Position numbers and translations under genes: made by a program. Of a stretch of DNA of 57,643 nt, positions 34,245-43,508 are shown one piece after another; position 1 is the first letter of the stretch; every line of letters starts with the position of its first letter. A model generated the notes under the pieces. That model made no database searches, had not been told where the DNA came from, and saw only the letters and a list, made by a program, of their open reading frames with translations. The DNA is from an uncultured Bacteroidota bacterium (GTDB lineage Bacteria > Bacteroidota > Bacteroidia > Chitinophagales > Chitinophagaceae), in contig CAISOH010000192.1 in the NCBI GenBank assembly GCA_903887005.1, forward strand, positions 1 to 57,643. The letters run 5' to 3'.

Positions 34245-34751
34245 ATGAAAAGTATATCGCTTTTATTAGCGGCGTTTTTTCTTTCCTGTTTCACAGTCCC
34301 CCAGCATACAGTACAGATCAGAAACCTTTGGGAAAAGCCACAGGTGCATGTTTTGTTTGAGGGTTATACTATTTCCTTTACTATAAAAGACATAAACAAG
34401 GCATTACAATTGCTGGCAGAAACAGGTGATTCAACTTATGGCCTGGAATCACCTTTTGATACAAACAAGAATTATAATTTCGAGCTATATCCGGGCACGA
34501 GAATGGAATATCATACCCAGGTGCAGCCAATGTTGCAAAATGGAGTTGGCGCGTTTTTGCTTACCGCCGGCCATGCTGAAATAAGAAACGAAAAACAAAA
34601 AAAACTGAAAGAGATTATTGTAAACATCGGAGACCATACTCCGGGTGTAGATGAGGTAGTGATAACGGTTTTTGACCCGAAGAATAATAAGTTGATCTTC
34701 TGGGGTAAAATGAAAAAAGAAATGTATAATAAAGACCTTGGCATTGACTGA
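34245..34751 (+). CDS. Hypothetical secreted protein (168 aa)
   Basis: Signal peptide MKSISLLLAAFFLSCFTVPQ (a Cys at 15 might make it a lipoprotein, but the lipobox is poor). The mature part is mixed alpha/beta (VHVLFEGYTISFTIKDINKA, RMEYHTQVQPMLQNGVGAFL, GVDEVVITVFDPKNNKLIFW). No family recognised. It is separated from typA by 580 nt. Confidence 0.65.
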   Translation: MKSISLLLAAFFLSCFTVPQHTVQIRNLWEKPQVHVLFEGYTISFTIKDINKALQLLAETGDSTYGLESPFDTNKNYNFELYPGTRMEYHTQVQPMLQNGVGAFLLTAGHAEIRNEKQKKLKEIIVNIGDHTPGVDEVVITVFDPKNNKLIFWGKMKKEMYNKDLGID

Positions 34752-35188
34752 ACGCTTTACCTATTATCTTTGTAAGCTATGCCAACCAGCCAATTTGAAC
34801 AATAAACAACATTATAAAAAACAGGCGTTCGGTAAGCTGGTCTAAAATGAACGGCCGGATCATACCTGACGAAACTGTAAACCAGTTGCTGGCGCTTGCC
34901 GATTTTAACATCTGATTTCACTAACTAATTGACTTTCAATATAAGATTGTGCAACAATCACCAAAATAAAAAAATCAAACTGGATTTGCGCAAAACAAAT
35001 TAACCTTTAACCAATTTAACCAATTAACCAATTATATCCATCACATTTTTCACATTCCCTGTCCTCGTGAGTTTTTCGCCGAACGACACATTACCACATT
35101 AATTAAGTCATTCAGCCATTGCGCAATTGAGCCATTATTACAGGTATATCATAAAGTTTTATTAATAGTAATCATGAATTAACCTTAC
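34752..35188. other. Intergenic region with degenerate short repeats
   Basis: No gene is supported here. From 34998 to 35035 the sequence is built of TTAACC/TTAACCAA units, and 35040-35140 of CACATT-type units (ATCACATTTTTCACATT, ACATTACCACATTAA), then CAGCCATTGCGCAATTGAGCC. The same families occur at 45053-45113 and 46954-47100 in the other orientation. Confidence 0.5.
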
Positions 35189-35222
35189 TTGACGGTTGCA
35201 AGGCTTTATTTCCGTACCTTTG
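35189..35222 (+). promoter_or_regulatory. Promoter of the typA leader
   Basis: TACCTTTG (35215-35222) is a perfect -7 box; TTG 35189-35191 is 23 nt upstream, slightly wider than usual. The start would be near 35229. Confidence 0.6.
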
Positions 35223-35238
35223 CACCCTGAAAGAAATA

Positions 35239-35274
35239 GCCCTTCCGGATTTTCTCCACGGGAAGGGCATTTTT
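35239..35274 (+). terminator. Terminator-like hairpin inside the typA leader (attenuator or small-RNA end)
   Basis: Stem GCCCTTCC/GGAAGGGC (35239-35246, 35261-35268) followed by ATTTTTAAG. It starts only about 10 nt after the predicted transcription start and 59 nt before the typA ATG, so it either attenuates typA or ends a short RNA of about 45 nt. Its loop, CCGGATTTTCTCCA, is nearly the same as in the hairpin at 50517-50551. Confidence 0.6.
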
Positions 35275-35332
35275 AAGTAACAAAGATAATAGTTAATAGG
35301 TTAAGGAGATAAAAATTTTCGAGAGGTTTTTT

Positions 35333-37141
35333 ATGGATATTCGCAACATTGCCATTATTGCACACGTTGACCACGGCAAAACAACACTGGTTGATAAAAT
35401 TTTACACGCCACACACGTATTCCGCGACAACCAGGATACTGGTGAACTGATCATGGACAGCAACGACCTGGAACGTGAGCGTGGTATTACCATTTTAGCA
35501 AAAAACGTTTCTGTTACGTATAAAGGCGTAAAAATAAATGTAATTGACACCCCTGGTCACGCCGACTTTGGCGGCGAGGTGGAGCGCGTGCTCAAAATGG
35601 CAGATGGTGTATTGCTGCTGGTGGACGCTTTTGAAGGCCCTATGCCGCAAACACGTTTCGTGCTGCAAAAGGCGCTGAACCTGCACCTGCACCCGATAGT
35701 AGTTATCAATAAGGTGGACAAACCAAACTGCCGCCCGGAAGAAGTGCATGATGCGGTATTTGAATTGTTTTACCAGCTTGACGCTACAGAAGAACAATTG
35801 AATTTCCCTACAATTTACGGTTCTTCAAAACAAGGCTGGTTCAATACAACTATAGAGCCGACTACTGACATTACTATATTACTGGATACTATACTGGAAA
35901 AAGTACCGGCGCCAACCGTAAAGGAAGGCCCTGTGCAGATGCAGGTGACTTCCCTTGATTATTCTTCTTTCCTGGGCCGTATAGCAATAGGTAAAGTGAC
36001 CCGTGGCGTGATGAAGGAAAATCAGCAGGTGATGCTTTGCAAAACCGATGGTACTATGCAGCGCAGCCGTATCAAGGAATTGTACGTATTTGTGGACATG
36101 GGTAAAAAGAAAGTCGCTGAAGTACAATGCGGCGATATTTGCGCCATAGTAGGTATTGAAGGGTTCCAACTCGGTGAAACGATAGCTGATATAGACAAAC
36201 CGGAGGCATTACCCATCGTTCCTATTGACGAGCCTACTATGAATATGCAATTCAGTATCAACAACTCACCATTCTTTGGTAAGGAAGGCAAATTTGTTAC
36301 CAGTCGCCACATACGTGACCGGTTGATGAAGGAGCTGGAAAAAAACCTGGCGATGCGTGTGACAGAAACTGATGATGCCGATAAATTCCTGGTATATGGA
36401 AGAGGTATATTACACCTCAGCATATTAGTGGAGACCATGCGCCGCGAAGGTTATGAACTAACCGTAGGGCAGCCACAGGTAATTACAAAAGAGATTGACG
36501 GCAAGAGATGTGAGCCTTATGAAGTGCTGGTAGTAGATGTTCCTGCCGAGTTCAGCGGCAGAGTGATAGACCTGGTGACACAGCGTAAAGGTGAAATGCA
36601 CGTAATGGAAACAAAAGGGATGATGCAACACCTGGAGTTTGATATTCCGTCCCGCGGATTGATAGGATTGCGTTCACAAATGCTTACTAATACGGCAGGC
36701 GAGGCTGTAATGGCCCACCGCTTTGACCAATACAAGCCATGGAAGGGCTTTATACCAGGTCGGAATAATGGCGTACTGGTGGCCAAAACAGCAGGTAAAG
36801 CAACCGCCTATTCTATTGACAAACTACAGGACAGGGGATCTTTCTTTATTGATCCGGGACAGGAACTGTATGAAGGCCAGATAATTGGCGAGCATATTAA
36901 GCCGGGAGACCTGGTAGTAAATGTTGCTGAAACTAAAAAGCTGACCAATATGCGTTCAAGTGGTACGGACGACACATCAAGGATAACTCCCAAGATAGAT
37001 ATGACGCTCGAGGAGTGTATGGAATACATACAGCAGGATGAGTGCATAGAGGTAACTCCGAAAAATATACGCGTGCGAAAAATACAAATGAATGAAGAGG
37101 ACAGGAAGAAAGCACAGAAGATGTTGAAGTCAGAAGCATAA
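35333..37141 (+). CDS. typA: Translational GTPase TypA/BipA
   Basis: 602 residues, normal length. G1 motif [16 protein letters not shown] (about 9-24), switch II/G3 [16 protein letters not shown]4 INKVDKP, effector segment [11 protein letters not shown]-like domains III and V follow, and the BipA-specific C-terminal domain is present ([29 protein letters not shown]). It binds the ribosome and helps 50S assembly and stress or cold adaptation. Start ATG 35333 after GAGAGG, one of few purine-rich sites here. The leader carries a terminator-like hairpin, and a clear terminator follows the gene. Confidence 0.97.
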   Translation: MDIRNIAIIAHVDHGKTTLVDKILHATHVFRDNQDTGELIMDSNDLERERGITILAKNVSVTYKGVKINVIDTPGHADFGGEVERVLKMADGVLLLVDAFEGPMPQTRFVLQKALNLHLHPIVVINKVDKPNCRPEEVHDAVFELFYQLDATEEQLNFPTIYGSSKQGWFNTTIEPTTDITILLDTILEKVPAPTVKEGPVQMQVTSLDYSSFLGRIAIGKVTRGVMKENQQVMLCKTDGTMQRSRIKELYVFVDMGKKKVAEVQCGDICAIVGIEGFQLGETIADIDKPEALPIVPIDEPTMNMQFSINNSPFFGKEGKFVTSRHIRDRLMKELEKNLAMRVTETDDADKFLVYGRGILHLSILVETMRREGYELTVGQPQVITKEIDGKRCEPYEVLVVDVPAEFSGRVIDLVTQRKGEMHVMETKGMMQHLEFDIPSRGLIGLRSQMLTNTAGEAVMAHRFDQYKPWKGFIPGRNNGVLVAKTAGKATAYSIDKLQDRGSFFIDPGQELYEGQIIGEHIKPGDLVVNVAETKKLTNMRSSGTDDTSRITPKIDMTLEECMEYIQQDECIEVTPKNIRVRKIQMNEEDRKKAQKMLKSEA

Positions 37142-37159
37142 TATATCATTGACATTATT

Positions 37160-37194
37160 AAACGGGCTGTCTTTTTTAAAGAGATAGCCCGTTT
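37160..37194 (+). terminator. Terminator of typA
   Basis: Stem AAACGGGCT/AGCCCGTTT (37160-37168, 37186-37194) with inner TCTTT/AAAGA pairing, 18 nt after the stop, followed by ATATTTATG. Confidence 0.85.
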
Positions 37195-37415
37195 ATATTT
37201 ATGTCCCCCCCCGATCAATTGAAATCATTTACAAGTTGAAAAGTCCGCTTTGATTAACCCTTTCCATTTAATAACAGGACAAATCGATCATTTTCATTAA
37301 CTTTAGCCAACATACAAATAGCTCCGTTACTATAAAGGATCTATATGAATTCTTAAAACTTATAAACAGTAGTTAGGTATTATTCTCAGATTTCTTATTT
37401 TTACTGTCAATAATC

Positions 37416-37580
37416 ATGATACTCAGGAACCTTTTATATTTTATCGCGATTCTGCTTTTTATTGGCTGGGTGCTTGGCTTTCTGGTATGGCCGCATGAAG
37501 GCCATATGGTTCATTTATTGCTGGGTCTGGCAATAATTTCCCTGGTGTTTGGCCTTACACGGAAAGGAAAGGCTGACTGA
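37416..37580 (+). CDS. Small two-helix membrane protein (lmo0937/DUF5670-like)
   Basis: ATG 37416 to TGA 37578-37580, 54 residues: MILRNLLYFIAILLFIGWVL then a short loop with PHEGH and a second helix (VHLLLGLAIISLVFGL), ending TRKGKAD. This two-helix pattern with a hydrophilic turn is that of the lmo0937/DUF5670 family, common stress-associated small membrane proteins in Bacteroidota. The rest of the 37195-37415 spacer shows no gene. Confidence 0.7.
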   Translation: MILRNLLYFIAILLFIGWVLGFLVWPHEGHMVHLLLGLAIISLVFGLTRKGKAD

Positions 37581-37603
37581 TGCTTCCATTTGGTCAACCT
37601 TCT

Positions 37604-37924
37604 TTACCATTGTAGTTCAGGATCACTATTTTCACTTTTCTTTCTGTGAACGTGCCGGCTTTGTATTTTTTGTAATTGCCTGTCATAAATAAGGCGCGCA
37701 ATTTTATCTGCTACATGTGGATCATGTAATATCGCATTGAGTTTTTTTTCAGAAATATCTAAGCGGTACATCAGTTGGAAAAATGTTTCAGGGCCCTGCT
37801 CCAGTATCTTAACAACCCTGTCAGCCAGCAATTTCAATATCGCATCCTCCGAAAGGGTGTCGGGAAGTACCAGTTCCCAATCATCCTTCAGTGCTATTGC
37901 GGTTTCTTTTAAAAGATTAGCCAT
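37604..37924 (-). CDS. Conserved hypothetical protein (106 aa)
   Basis: Soluble, helical: MANLLKETAIALKDDWELVL, LLADRVVKILEQGPETFFQL, MYRLDISEKKLNAILHDP, ending in a basic segment (RHVHRKKSENSDPELQW). It lies 54 nt downstream of the glycyl-tRNA synthetase gene on the same strand, so probably in one transcript. I do not recognise a domain name; Bacteroidota have similar proteins of unknown role next to housekeeping genes. Confidence 0.6.
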   Translation of the reverse strand: MANLLKETAIALKDDWELVLPDTLSEDAILKLLADRVVKILEQGPETFFQLMYRLDISEKKLNAILHDPHVADKIARLIYDRQLQKIQSRHVHRKKSENSDPELQW

Positions 37925-37978
37925 TATACCAAAATCTGTTTATACTTTTTGATTTTGACTTTTAACTTTTGACTTAGA

Positions 37979-39412
37979 CTATGAAAACATCTGAATCTTA
38001 TCCAGCACCAATTGTTTTACACTTGATAATGATATTCTTTCCTGTAACATGCTGTCACGATAACGGATGGTAACTGTCTGGTCTTCCTTCGTCTGGTGGT
38101 CTATAGTGATGCAGAAAGGTGTGCCGATAGCATCCTGCCTGCGGTAACGCTTGCCTATGCTGTCTTTTTCTTCGTAAAAGCATTTAAATGCAGGCTTGCA
38201 TTGGTCTATTAATTCACGCGCTATTTCAGGCAAGCCATCTTTTTTGGTAAGCGGCAATACGGCTAATTTTATTGGCGCCAGCATAGCGGGAAAGCCAAGC
38301 ACTACGCGGCTATCCTTTTTATCTTCCGTACTTAGGTCTTCCTCCTTGTATGCCTCGCTCAGTACCATCAATATTGTGCGATCCAGGCCTATGGAGGTTT
38401 CTACCACATATGGGATGTAGTGCTGGTTGATGTCCGTATCGAAATAAGTCAGTTTCTTACCGCTGAATTGCTGGTGGTTTTTCAGGTCAAAGTCCGTCCG
38501 GCTGTGAATACCTTCCACTTCTTTAAAGCCCATCGGAAAATCATATTCTATATCACAGGCCATATCGGCATAGTGCGCCAGTTTCACATGGTCGTGAAAA
38601 CGGTATCTGTCCGGCGAAATGCCAAGGCTCAGATGCCATTTCATGCGTGTTTCTTTCCAGTATTCATACCATTCTTTTTGGGTACCGGGCTTTACAAAAA
38701 ACTGCATCTCCATTTGTTCAAACTCACGCATACGGAATATGAAACCCCTTGCTACTATCTCATTACGAAACGCCTTACCGGTCTGGGCAATACCAAACGG
38801 TATTTTCATACGCCCGCTTTTCTGCACATTCAGGAAGTTCACAAAAATACCCTGTGCCGTTTCAGGGCGCAGATACACTACATTTGTTTCTTCCGACAGG
38901 GAGCCCATTTCGGTGGCAAACATGAGGTTAAACTGCCGTACCTCTGTCCAGTTGCAAGTGTTGCTTACTGCACAGCTTATCCTGTTATTTTCAATTAATT
39001 GTTTCAGTCCGTCAAAATCATTTGTTGCCAGCAATGCATCCATTTGTTGCAGCAATGCCTCTCCTTTATCTGTATCAAGCGTTTCAGCAAAACCTTCTAT
39101 CAGGTGATCTACACGATAGCGCTTCTGGCTATCTTTGTTATCTATCATAGGGTCGCTGAAATTGTCCACGTGGCCGCTGGCCTTCCATACGGTCGGGTGC
39201 ATGAAGATTGCAGCGTCTATGCCCACTATATTCTCCTGCATCTGGGTCATGCTACGCCACCAGTAGTCGCGTATGTTTTTCTTTAGTTCAGCGCCAAGTT
39301 GTCCGTAGTCATATACCGCGCTCAGTCCATCATATATTTCACTAGATTGAAACACGAACCCGTACTCTTTACAGTGGGCTATTATATTTTGCAGCTTATT
39401 ATCATTTGCCAT
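37979..39412 (-). CDS. glyS: Glycine--tRNA ligase (single-chain, class II)
   Basis: 477 residues; the alpha2-type GlyRS. Motifs: EYGFVFQSSEIYDGLSAVYD at the start, the class II motif 2 FGIAQTGKAFRNEIVARGF, LRPETAQGIFVNFL, FFVKPGTQKEWYEYW, motif 3 ETSIGLDRTILMVL, and the anticodon-binding domain at the C-terminus (KLAVLPLTKKDGLPEIAREL). It charges tRNA-Gly in the cytoplasm. ATG 39412 fits the family start (MANDNKLQNIIAHCKEYGF). A 106-aa gene follows downstream. Confidence 0.97.
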   Translation of the reverse strand: MANDNKLQNIIAHCKEYGFVFQSSEIYDGLSAVYDYGQLGAELKKNIRDYWWRSMTQMQENIVGIDAAIFMHPTVWKASGHVDNFSDPMIDNKDSQKRYRVDHLIEGFAETLDTDKGEALLQQMDALLATNDFDGLKQLIENNRISCAVSNTCNWTEVRQFNLMFATEMGSLSEETNVVYLRPETAQGIFVNFLNVQKSGRMKIPFGIAQTGKAFRNEIVARGFIFRMREFEQMEMQFFVKPGTQKEWYEYWKETRMKWHLSLGISPDRYRFHDHVKLAHYADMACDIEYDFPMGFKEVEGIHSRTDFDLKNHQQFSGKKLTYFDTDINQHYIPYVVETSIGLDRTILMVLSEAYKEEDLSTEDKKDSRVVLGFPAMLAPIKLAVLPLTKKDGLPEIARELIDQCKPAFKCFYEEKDSIGKRYRRQDAIGTPFCITIDHQTKEDQTVTIRYRDSMLQERISLSSVKQLVLDKIQMFS

Positions 39413-39562
39413 AATGGGCGCAAAAATAGGTTGATTAATTGAATGGTTAATTAGTTGAGCGGTTAATTAGTTAAAAAAGGATAAAGAGTATTACAGGAAG
39501 TTAGCTGATTCCGGACCCAAGGGTAATTATTACCCACGATTTATTGACGTAGTTTTTGGGGT

Positions 39563-40855
39563 TTAACCTTTAACTTTTGACTTAACACCTATATTATACC
39601 GCGACTGCTCTGATAAAATGACAATAGAAATAAAAATGTCTGTTATGTATAAATAGAGATATGGAGCCATAATAAACGCAAGGAATATGCTCAGATAAAT
39701 TTTAAAGGAAGCCATAAGGAAGATCTTATTGTTTATCCTCTTTCTGATGAACCAAAACAATAATCCCATGAGGAATATAATAAGAAAAGTGGCAATAAAA
39801 AGAATGTGTTGAAGCAGGTTAAAACCTGTTTGAAGATCAGTATGAAGATATTTCTCATAAAATAAATAAGCAAATCCTACTCCATAGTATAAATGCCATG
39901 GTAAACTATTGCCATTTAAATTATGCCATTCATTAATTGAAAGGTTTTTATATCCTACGAAGGTGGCATATATAGCAGCATGATCTCTAATAAAAAATGG
40001 GATGATAAATAAAATAGAAACAAAAAATATAATGACCAGAATGGTTTTGAATAATTGTTTTTTACAATCAGATACGAATAAAACAAATGCCCATAACGGC
40101 AGCCACATTGCGACATAATACCTTGATAAAAGACATATACTTATGGTAAGCCCTGTTAAAATAATACTTCTATGATTTAAACCCATTATTAAAAACATAT
40201 AGTATGCAGCAACCATTATTTCAACCGTTACGCCAATAATCCGGGGATATTGCTGCGCTATAAGCCAATACAGGACAGACAGTAATATCAATACAGAAAA
40301 TGATATCCAAAACTTATTATGACGCATACTCTGAAACATTACCGTAAAAGCACCTATGCACCAAATAGCAAAAGACATCGTACGATAATCGAAGTGAAAA
40401 AATTCCGGTATCGTGTATGGGAGCCAATGCATAGTTAAATAAGCCGGAACATTGTTTTCCCCAACAGCCAGATAGCTTTGAATGTTATATGGATCATGGC
40501 CGGATATAAATCTTTTCGTAAGCCATCCGATAGTTGATAGAATATTTGAAATAGGGCCAGGATCAATTGTTTTAATAATATGGATAGTAGTTTCGTTAAG
40601 TATTATGAAAGCAACAGCAAATAATGGGTATAATATATACTTTCCTGTAACCTTCGGTTTTTCTAAAACAGATAATTCAGGAATATTGTAAAACTTAAAT
40701 AATAGTACAAATCCGAATAAAAAGGAGACAATAAAGTATCCTGTAGATGTAAATTCCTGCGTCATATTACATTGCAGGTTAAATACAAATGCAAAAAGGC
40801 CTTCTAAAATAATAAATAAAATAAGGATAATATTATAAATATTGTTTTTAAGCAT
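39563..40855 (-). CDS. Polytopic membrane protein, possibly GT-C-type glycosyltransferase
   Basis: About 430 residues from ATG 40855 (MLKNNIYNIILILFIILEG) with 9-11 hydrophobic segments. The loop GHDPYNIQSYLAVGENNVPA after the third or fourth helix resembles the periplasmic loop of DUF2029/GT-C glycosyltransferases that use polyprenyl donors (acidic residue and YxxP context), but there is no decisive motif. The gene is distinctly AT-rich compared with its neighbours. No operon partners. Call is inferential. Confidence 0.6.
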   Translation of the reverse strand: MLKNNIYNIILILFIILEGLFAFVFNLQCNMTQEFTSTGYFIVSFLFGFVLLFKFYNIPELSVLEKPKVTGKYILYPLFAVAFIILNETTIHIIKTIDPGPISNILSTIGWLTKRFISGHDPYNIQSYLAVGENNVPAYLTMHWLPYTIPEFFHFDYRTMSFAIWCIGAFTVMFQSMRHNKFWISFSVLILLSVLYWLIAQQYPRIIGVTVEIMVAAYYMFLIMGLNHRSIILTGLTISICLLSRYYVAMWLPLWAFVLFVSDCKKQLFKTILVIIFFVSILFIIPFFIRDHAAIYATFVGYKNLSINEWHNLNGNSLPWHLYYGVGFAYLFYEKYLHTDLQTGFNLLQHILFIATFLIIFLMGLLFWFIRKRINNKIFLMASFKIYLSIFLAFIMAPYLYLYITDIFISIVILSEQSRYNIGVKSKVKG

Positions 40856-41018
40856 GGGCATATACAATAGTGCAAATAGAATAATCAGCGTCTTATTATT
40901 GCTGACAAATCAATTCTATAATATTTATAATGGAAAATTTGTTTCAAAAATATACTTTAAAACAGAAGTGTCAAAACTATTTTAAAACTACCCAGCCATT
41001 AAATAATATAAACCTCGA

Positions 41019-41792
41019 CTAAAACCGTTCACCCATCCCCAATCCAAACAATGCATAATCATAGACTGCCGGGTCTTTGGGGTTGAGCGCTCTTAATTGG
41101 TAAGTAAGATGCAGGGCATTGTTCCAGTTAGATTTTATATTTTCAAGCAACCCAAGCCTTTCGGCTACACGGGCCACATGCACATCGAGCGGGCATATCA
41201 ACTGGTGCAGCTTTATTTTTTTCCAGATTCCGAAATCAACACCGGCACTGTCTTTGCGCACCATCCACCGAAGGTACATATTCAGGCGCTTGCAGGCTGA
41301 GTTTCTGTCGGGTGTGGCAATATGTTTTTTTGTCCGCTCCGGATGTTCTATAGAAAAGAAATAGTTGTGAAAATGAATGAGGGCTTCTTCTACAGTATCT
41401 TCCTTATACTGTTTACCCGGAACAAAAGCATCCTCAAGAGAATCATACCGGCTATAATGATGCTGCAAAAATGAGATAAAATACAGCAGGTCGGTAGCAT
41501 TAAAAGTGCGGTGCGCGAAATGAATGAATGGTTTTAAGTCGCTGTCTTTATGATTCAGAATAAAATCGTACGGCTTGTTATCCATCCATCCCATCAGTTT
41601 CCTGCAGTTATTGATGATGGTTGTCCGATTGCCCCATGCGAGCACAGCCGCAAATAATCCGGATATTTCTATATCCTGCTTCTTAGTAAAAGAATGCGGT
41701 ATGCTGATTGGATCCTTTTCTATAAAAGAAGGCTGGTTATATAGTGCAGCTTTGGCATCAAGAAATAGTTTTAAACTGCCGGTATCTTCCAT
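41019..41792 (-). CDS. TIGR02757 (DUF2400) family protein
   Basis: 257 residues, typical length. Conserved pieces: DPISIPHSFTKKQDIEISGL, AVLAWGNRTTIINNCRKLMG, KRLNMYLRWMVRKDSAGVDF, and LICPLDVHVARVAERLGLL. These show a helix-rich fold with a HhH-like segment related to DNA glycosylases (NMYLRWMVR... CPLDVH), widely found in Bacteroidota, biochemical function unknown. Monocistronic. Confidence 0.88.
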   Translation of the reverse strand: MEDTGSLKLFLDAKAALYNQPSFIEKDPISIPHSFTKKQDIEISGLFAAVLAWGNRTTIINNCRKLMGWMDNKPYDFILNHKDSDLKPFIHFAHRTFNATDLLYFISFLQHHYSRYDSLEDAFVPGKQYKEDTVEEALIHFHNYFFSIEHPERTKKHIATPDRNSACKRLNMYLRWMVRKDSAGVDFGIWKKIKLHQLICPLDVHVARVAERLGLLENIKSNWNNALHLTYQLRALNPKDPAVYDYALFGLGMGERF

Positions 41793-41823
41793 TATCTAAT
41801 AAAGTTTGAATTCAAAAGTAACG

Positions 41824-42021
41824 ACCAAAAAGTACAGGCATTGAGAAAGTTAAAAATGAAAAATGAAAACCAAAAAGTACAGGCATTTACCGGGAAAGAA
41901 ATAAGTAAATGTATTCCCTGCTTTTTTAAAAAAAAGTATTCAACTTTTTCTTTTCACTTTTGCCTTTTCACTTCGAAAAAAGCGCTCGACTTTTTTCTTT
42001 TCACTTTTGCCTTTTCACTTC
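41824..42021. repeat. Two pairs of direct repeats in an intergenic spacer
   Basis: ACCAAAAAGTACAGGCATT occurs at 41824-41842 and 41869-41887; a 30-nt pyrimidine-rich unit (TTTTTCTTTTCACTTTTGCC...) occurs at 41945-41974 and 41992-42021. An ORF through this stretch is low complexity and not believable as a gene. Confidence 0.6.
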
Positions 42022-42022
42022 T

Positions 42023-43294
42023 TTAAAATACCTCTCCAAGATTCACAAAAAGACCACCTGAACCCTTTAGGCCAAACCCATAATCAAGCGCTACATTGGT
42101 CCTTGAAAATTTATTCAGTTTCAGCCTTATGCCTGCACCCCAACCCGGGGCTATGGTTTCAAAGTTATTTGATACCTGCTCCGTAAATGTTTGCGCATTA
42201 GCAAAAACCACGCCTCCGAATAAACCATTACTGGTTATTCCAAAACGGTATTCTCCTTCCACATAAGCCATATTATTGCCCCGGAACCTGCCTGGAATAT
42301 ACCCCCTGCCAGTATTGCTGTATGGGTCGCCACCTGTATTAGGCAACATCAGGTAAGGCGCTATACCATTAATGGTAAGCCAGTCATAGCTCCAAAAGGC
42401 CAGCACATTATTGGAATTTGCAGGAAACTTAAAATACTTGCGCAGGTCAACAACTAACGAACGCCAGCTTGCGGTATTTCCAAAAATGGTGAGATTTGGC
42501 CGGTACACTACATTTACAAAATTTCCCTTTTCCGGGTTAATAGAGTTTTTCCTGGTGTCATACAAAAAATTGAACGTAAAGCCGGATGCGAATTCAGTTT
42601 TATTGTATCCGTAATTTTCGAAATCGGTAACTTTGTTTGGCGGTGGATTCAATTCTTTTATGCTCCAGAAATAATCCATGTTATATCCTATGCCTGCATA
42701 CATATCTTCGGCAAGCTCCCTGAGTACCGCCTGGTGAAGACGGATAGTTGAATAAGCTATAAGATAGCCATCGCTTGTATTAGTATAGCCACCGAGGCCA
42801 TATGTATAAGTAGGGAATAGCATGTAGCGCCAATCCACTACTATATTGTACTTATTATTGTTTGTCCAGAAATTTGCCTGAAATGGCAATATGATCTGGT
42901 TGTTTTGCGTATAGGTAAAACTGGTAAGCATGGTAGAAACATTCGCATTCGGCCTGGTGTAGAATGAAGCATTAGCGGTAACAACAACTGCAAGATTTGT
43001 ATTGAGAGAGTACCCGGCCGCCGGAACAGGGCCCGCAACGCGGAGTTTGGATGACTTGGTCTCCCCCGTATCCACCCTTTTGCCTGTCCCTTTATGAATT
43101 ATATTTCTTACTACATCTACCACATCAAGCTGGTTACTGCAATTTTCCGGGCTAACACATACTTTTAAAACGGTATCTCTGCCGGTAGTATCTGTGACAA
43201 CTACAGGTATAGCATGTTTATCAGCCTGGGCCAACATATCAGAAGATGAAAATAGCCACAATAATAATGTGGCTACCTGTATTGTAATTTTCAA
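42023..43294 (-). CDS. BamA/D15-like outer-membrane beta-barrel protein
   Basis: 423 residues. Signal peptide MKITIQVATLLLWLFSSSDMLAQ, then a short periplasmic linker and a barrel of Omp85-related type: FNFLYDTRKNSINPEKGNFV, FRGNNMAYVEGEYRFGIT and the terminal strand VALDYGFGLKGSGGLFVNLG ending in Phe (VF), the sorting signal for the BAM complex. There are no POTRA domains, so it is a barrel-only member of unknown role, possibly transport or adhesion. Its 3' end abuts the direct repeat at 41992-42021. Confidence 0.8.
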   Translation of the reverse strand: MKITIQVATLLLWLFSSSDMLAQADKHAIPVVVTDTTGRDTVLKVCVSPENCSNQLDVVDVVRNIIHKGTGKRVDTGETKSSKLRVAGPVPAAGYSLNTNLAVVVTANASFYTRPNANVSTMLTSFTYTQNNQIILPFQANFWTNNNKYNIVVDWRYMLFPTYTYGLGGYTNTSDGYLIAYSTIRLHQAVLRELAEDMYAGIGYNMDYFWSIKELNPPPNKVTDFENYGYNKTEFASGFTFNFLYDTRKNSINPEKGNFVNVVYRPNLTIFGNTASWRSLVVDLRKYFKFPANSNNVLAFWSYDWLTINGIAPYLMLPNTGGDPYSNTGRGYIPGRFRGNNMAYVEGEYRFGITSNGLFGGVVFANAQTFTEQVSNNFETIAPGWGAGIRLKLNKFSRTNVALDYGFGLKGSGGLFVNLGEVF

Positions 43295-43458
43295 ATAAAC
43301 AGGACTTTTTGATTAGAGTAATACTATTATGCCATCATTGGTTTTCAATTTACATTATAACCTGATTTGACTGTAACTTACAACAAAGGTTAAATTCCAA
43401 AACATAAAATAATCCTAATTCCACATTCAAAAGTCAAGTTGGTTTAGTATATCAAAAC

Positions 43459-43489
43459 AAAAGCCCTCACAATAACTGTAAAGGCTTTT
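43459..43489 (-). terminator. Terminator of the DUF4476 gene
   Basis: Stem AAAAGCC/GGCTTTT (43459-43465, 43483-43489). On the minus strand it is followed by GTTTTGATAT. It lies 20 nt after the stop at 43509. Confidence 0.7.
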
Positions 43490-43508
43490 ATAAATGAATA
43501 ACACTATT

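Noticed and set aside
34847-34915. 22-codon frame reading MNGRIIPDETVNQLLALADF, slightly like a DnaG N-terminus
   Set aside because: Too short and the resemblance is weak; nothing around it supports a primase remnant.
38420-39107. Long plus-strand frames opposite glyS
   Set aside because: Antisense shadows of a well-supported gene; no family resemblance.
41841-42026. 61-codon plus-strand frame after the TIGR02757 gene
   Set aside because: It runs through direct repeats and pyrimidine-rich low-complexity DNA; peptide is Phe/Lys repeats.
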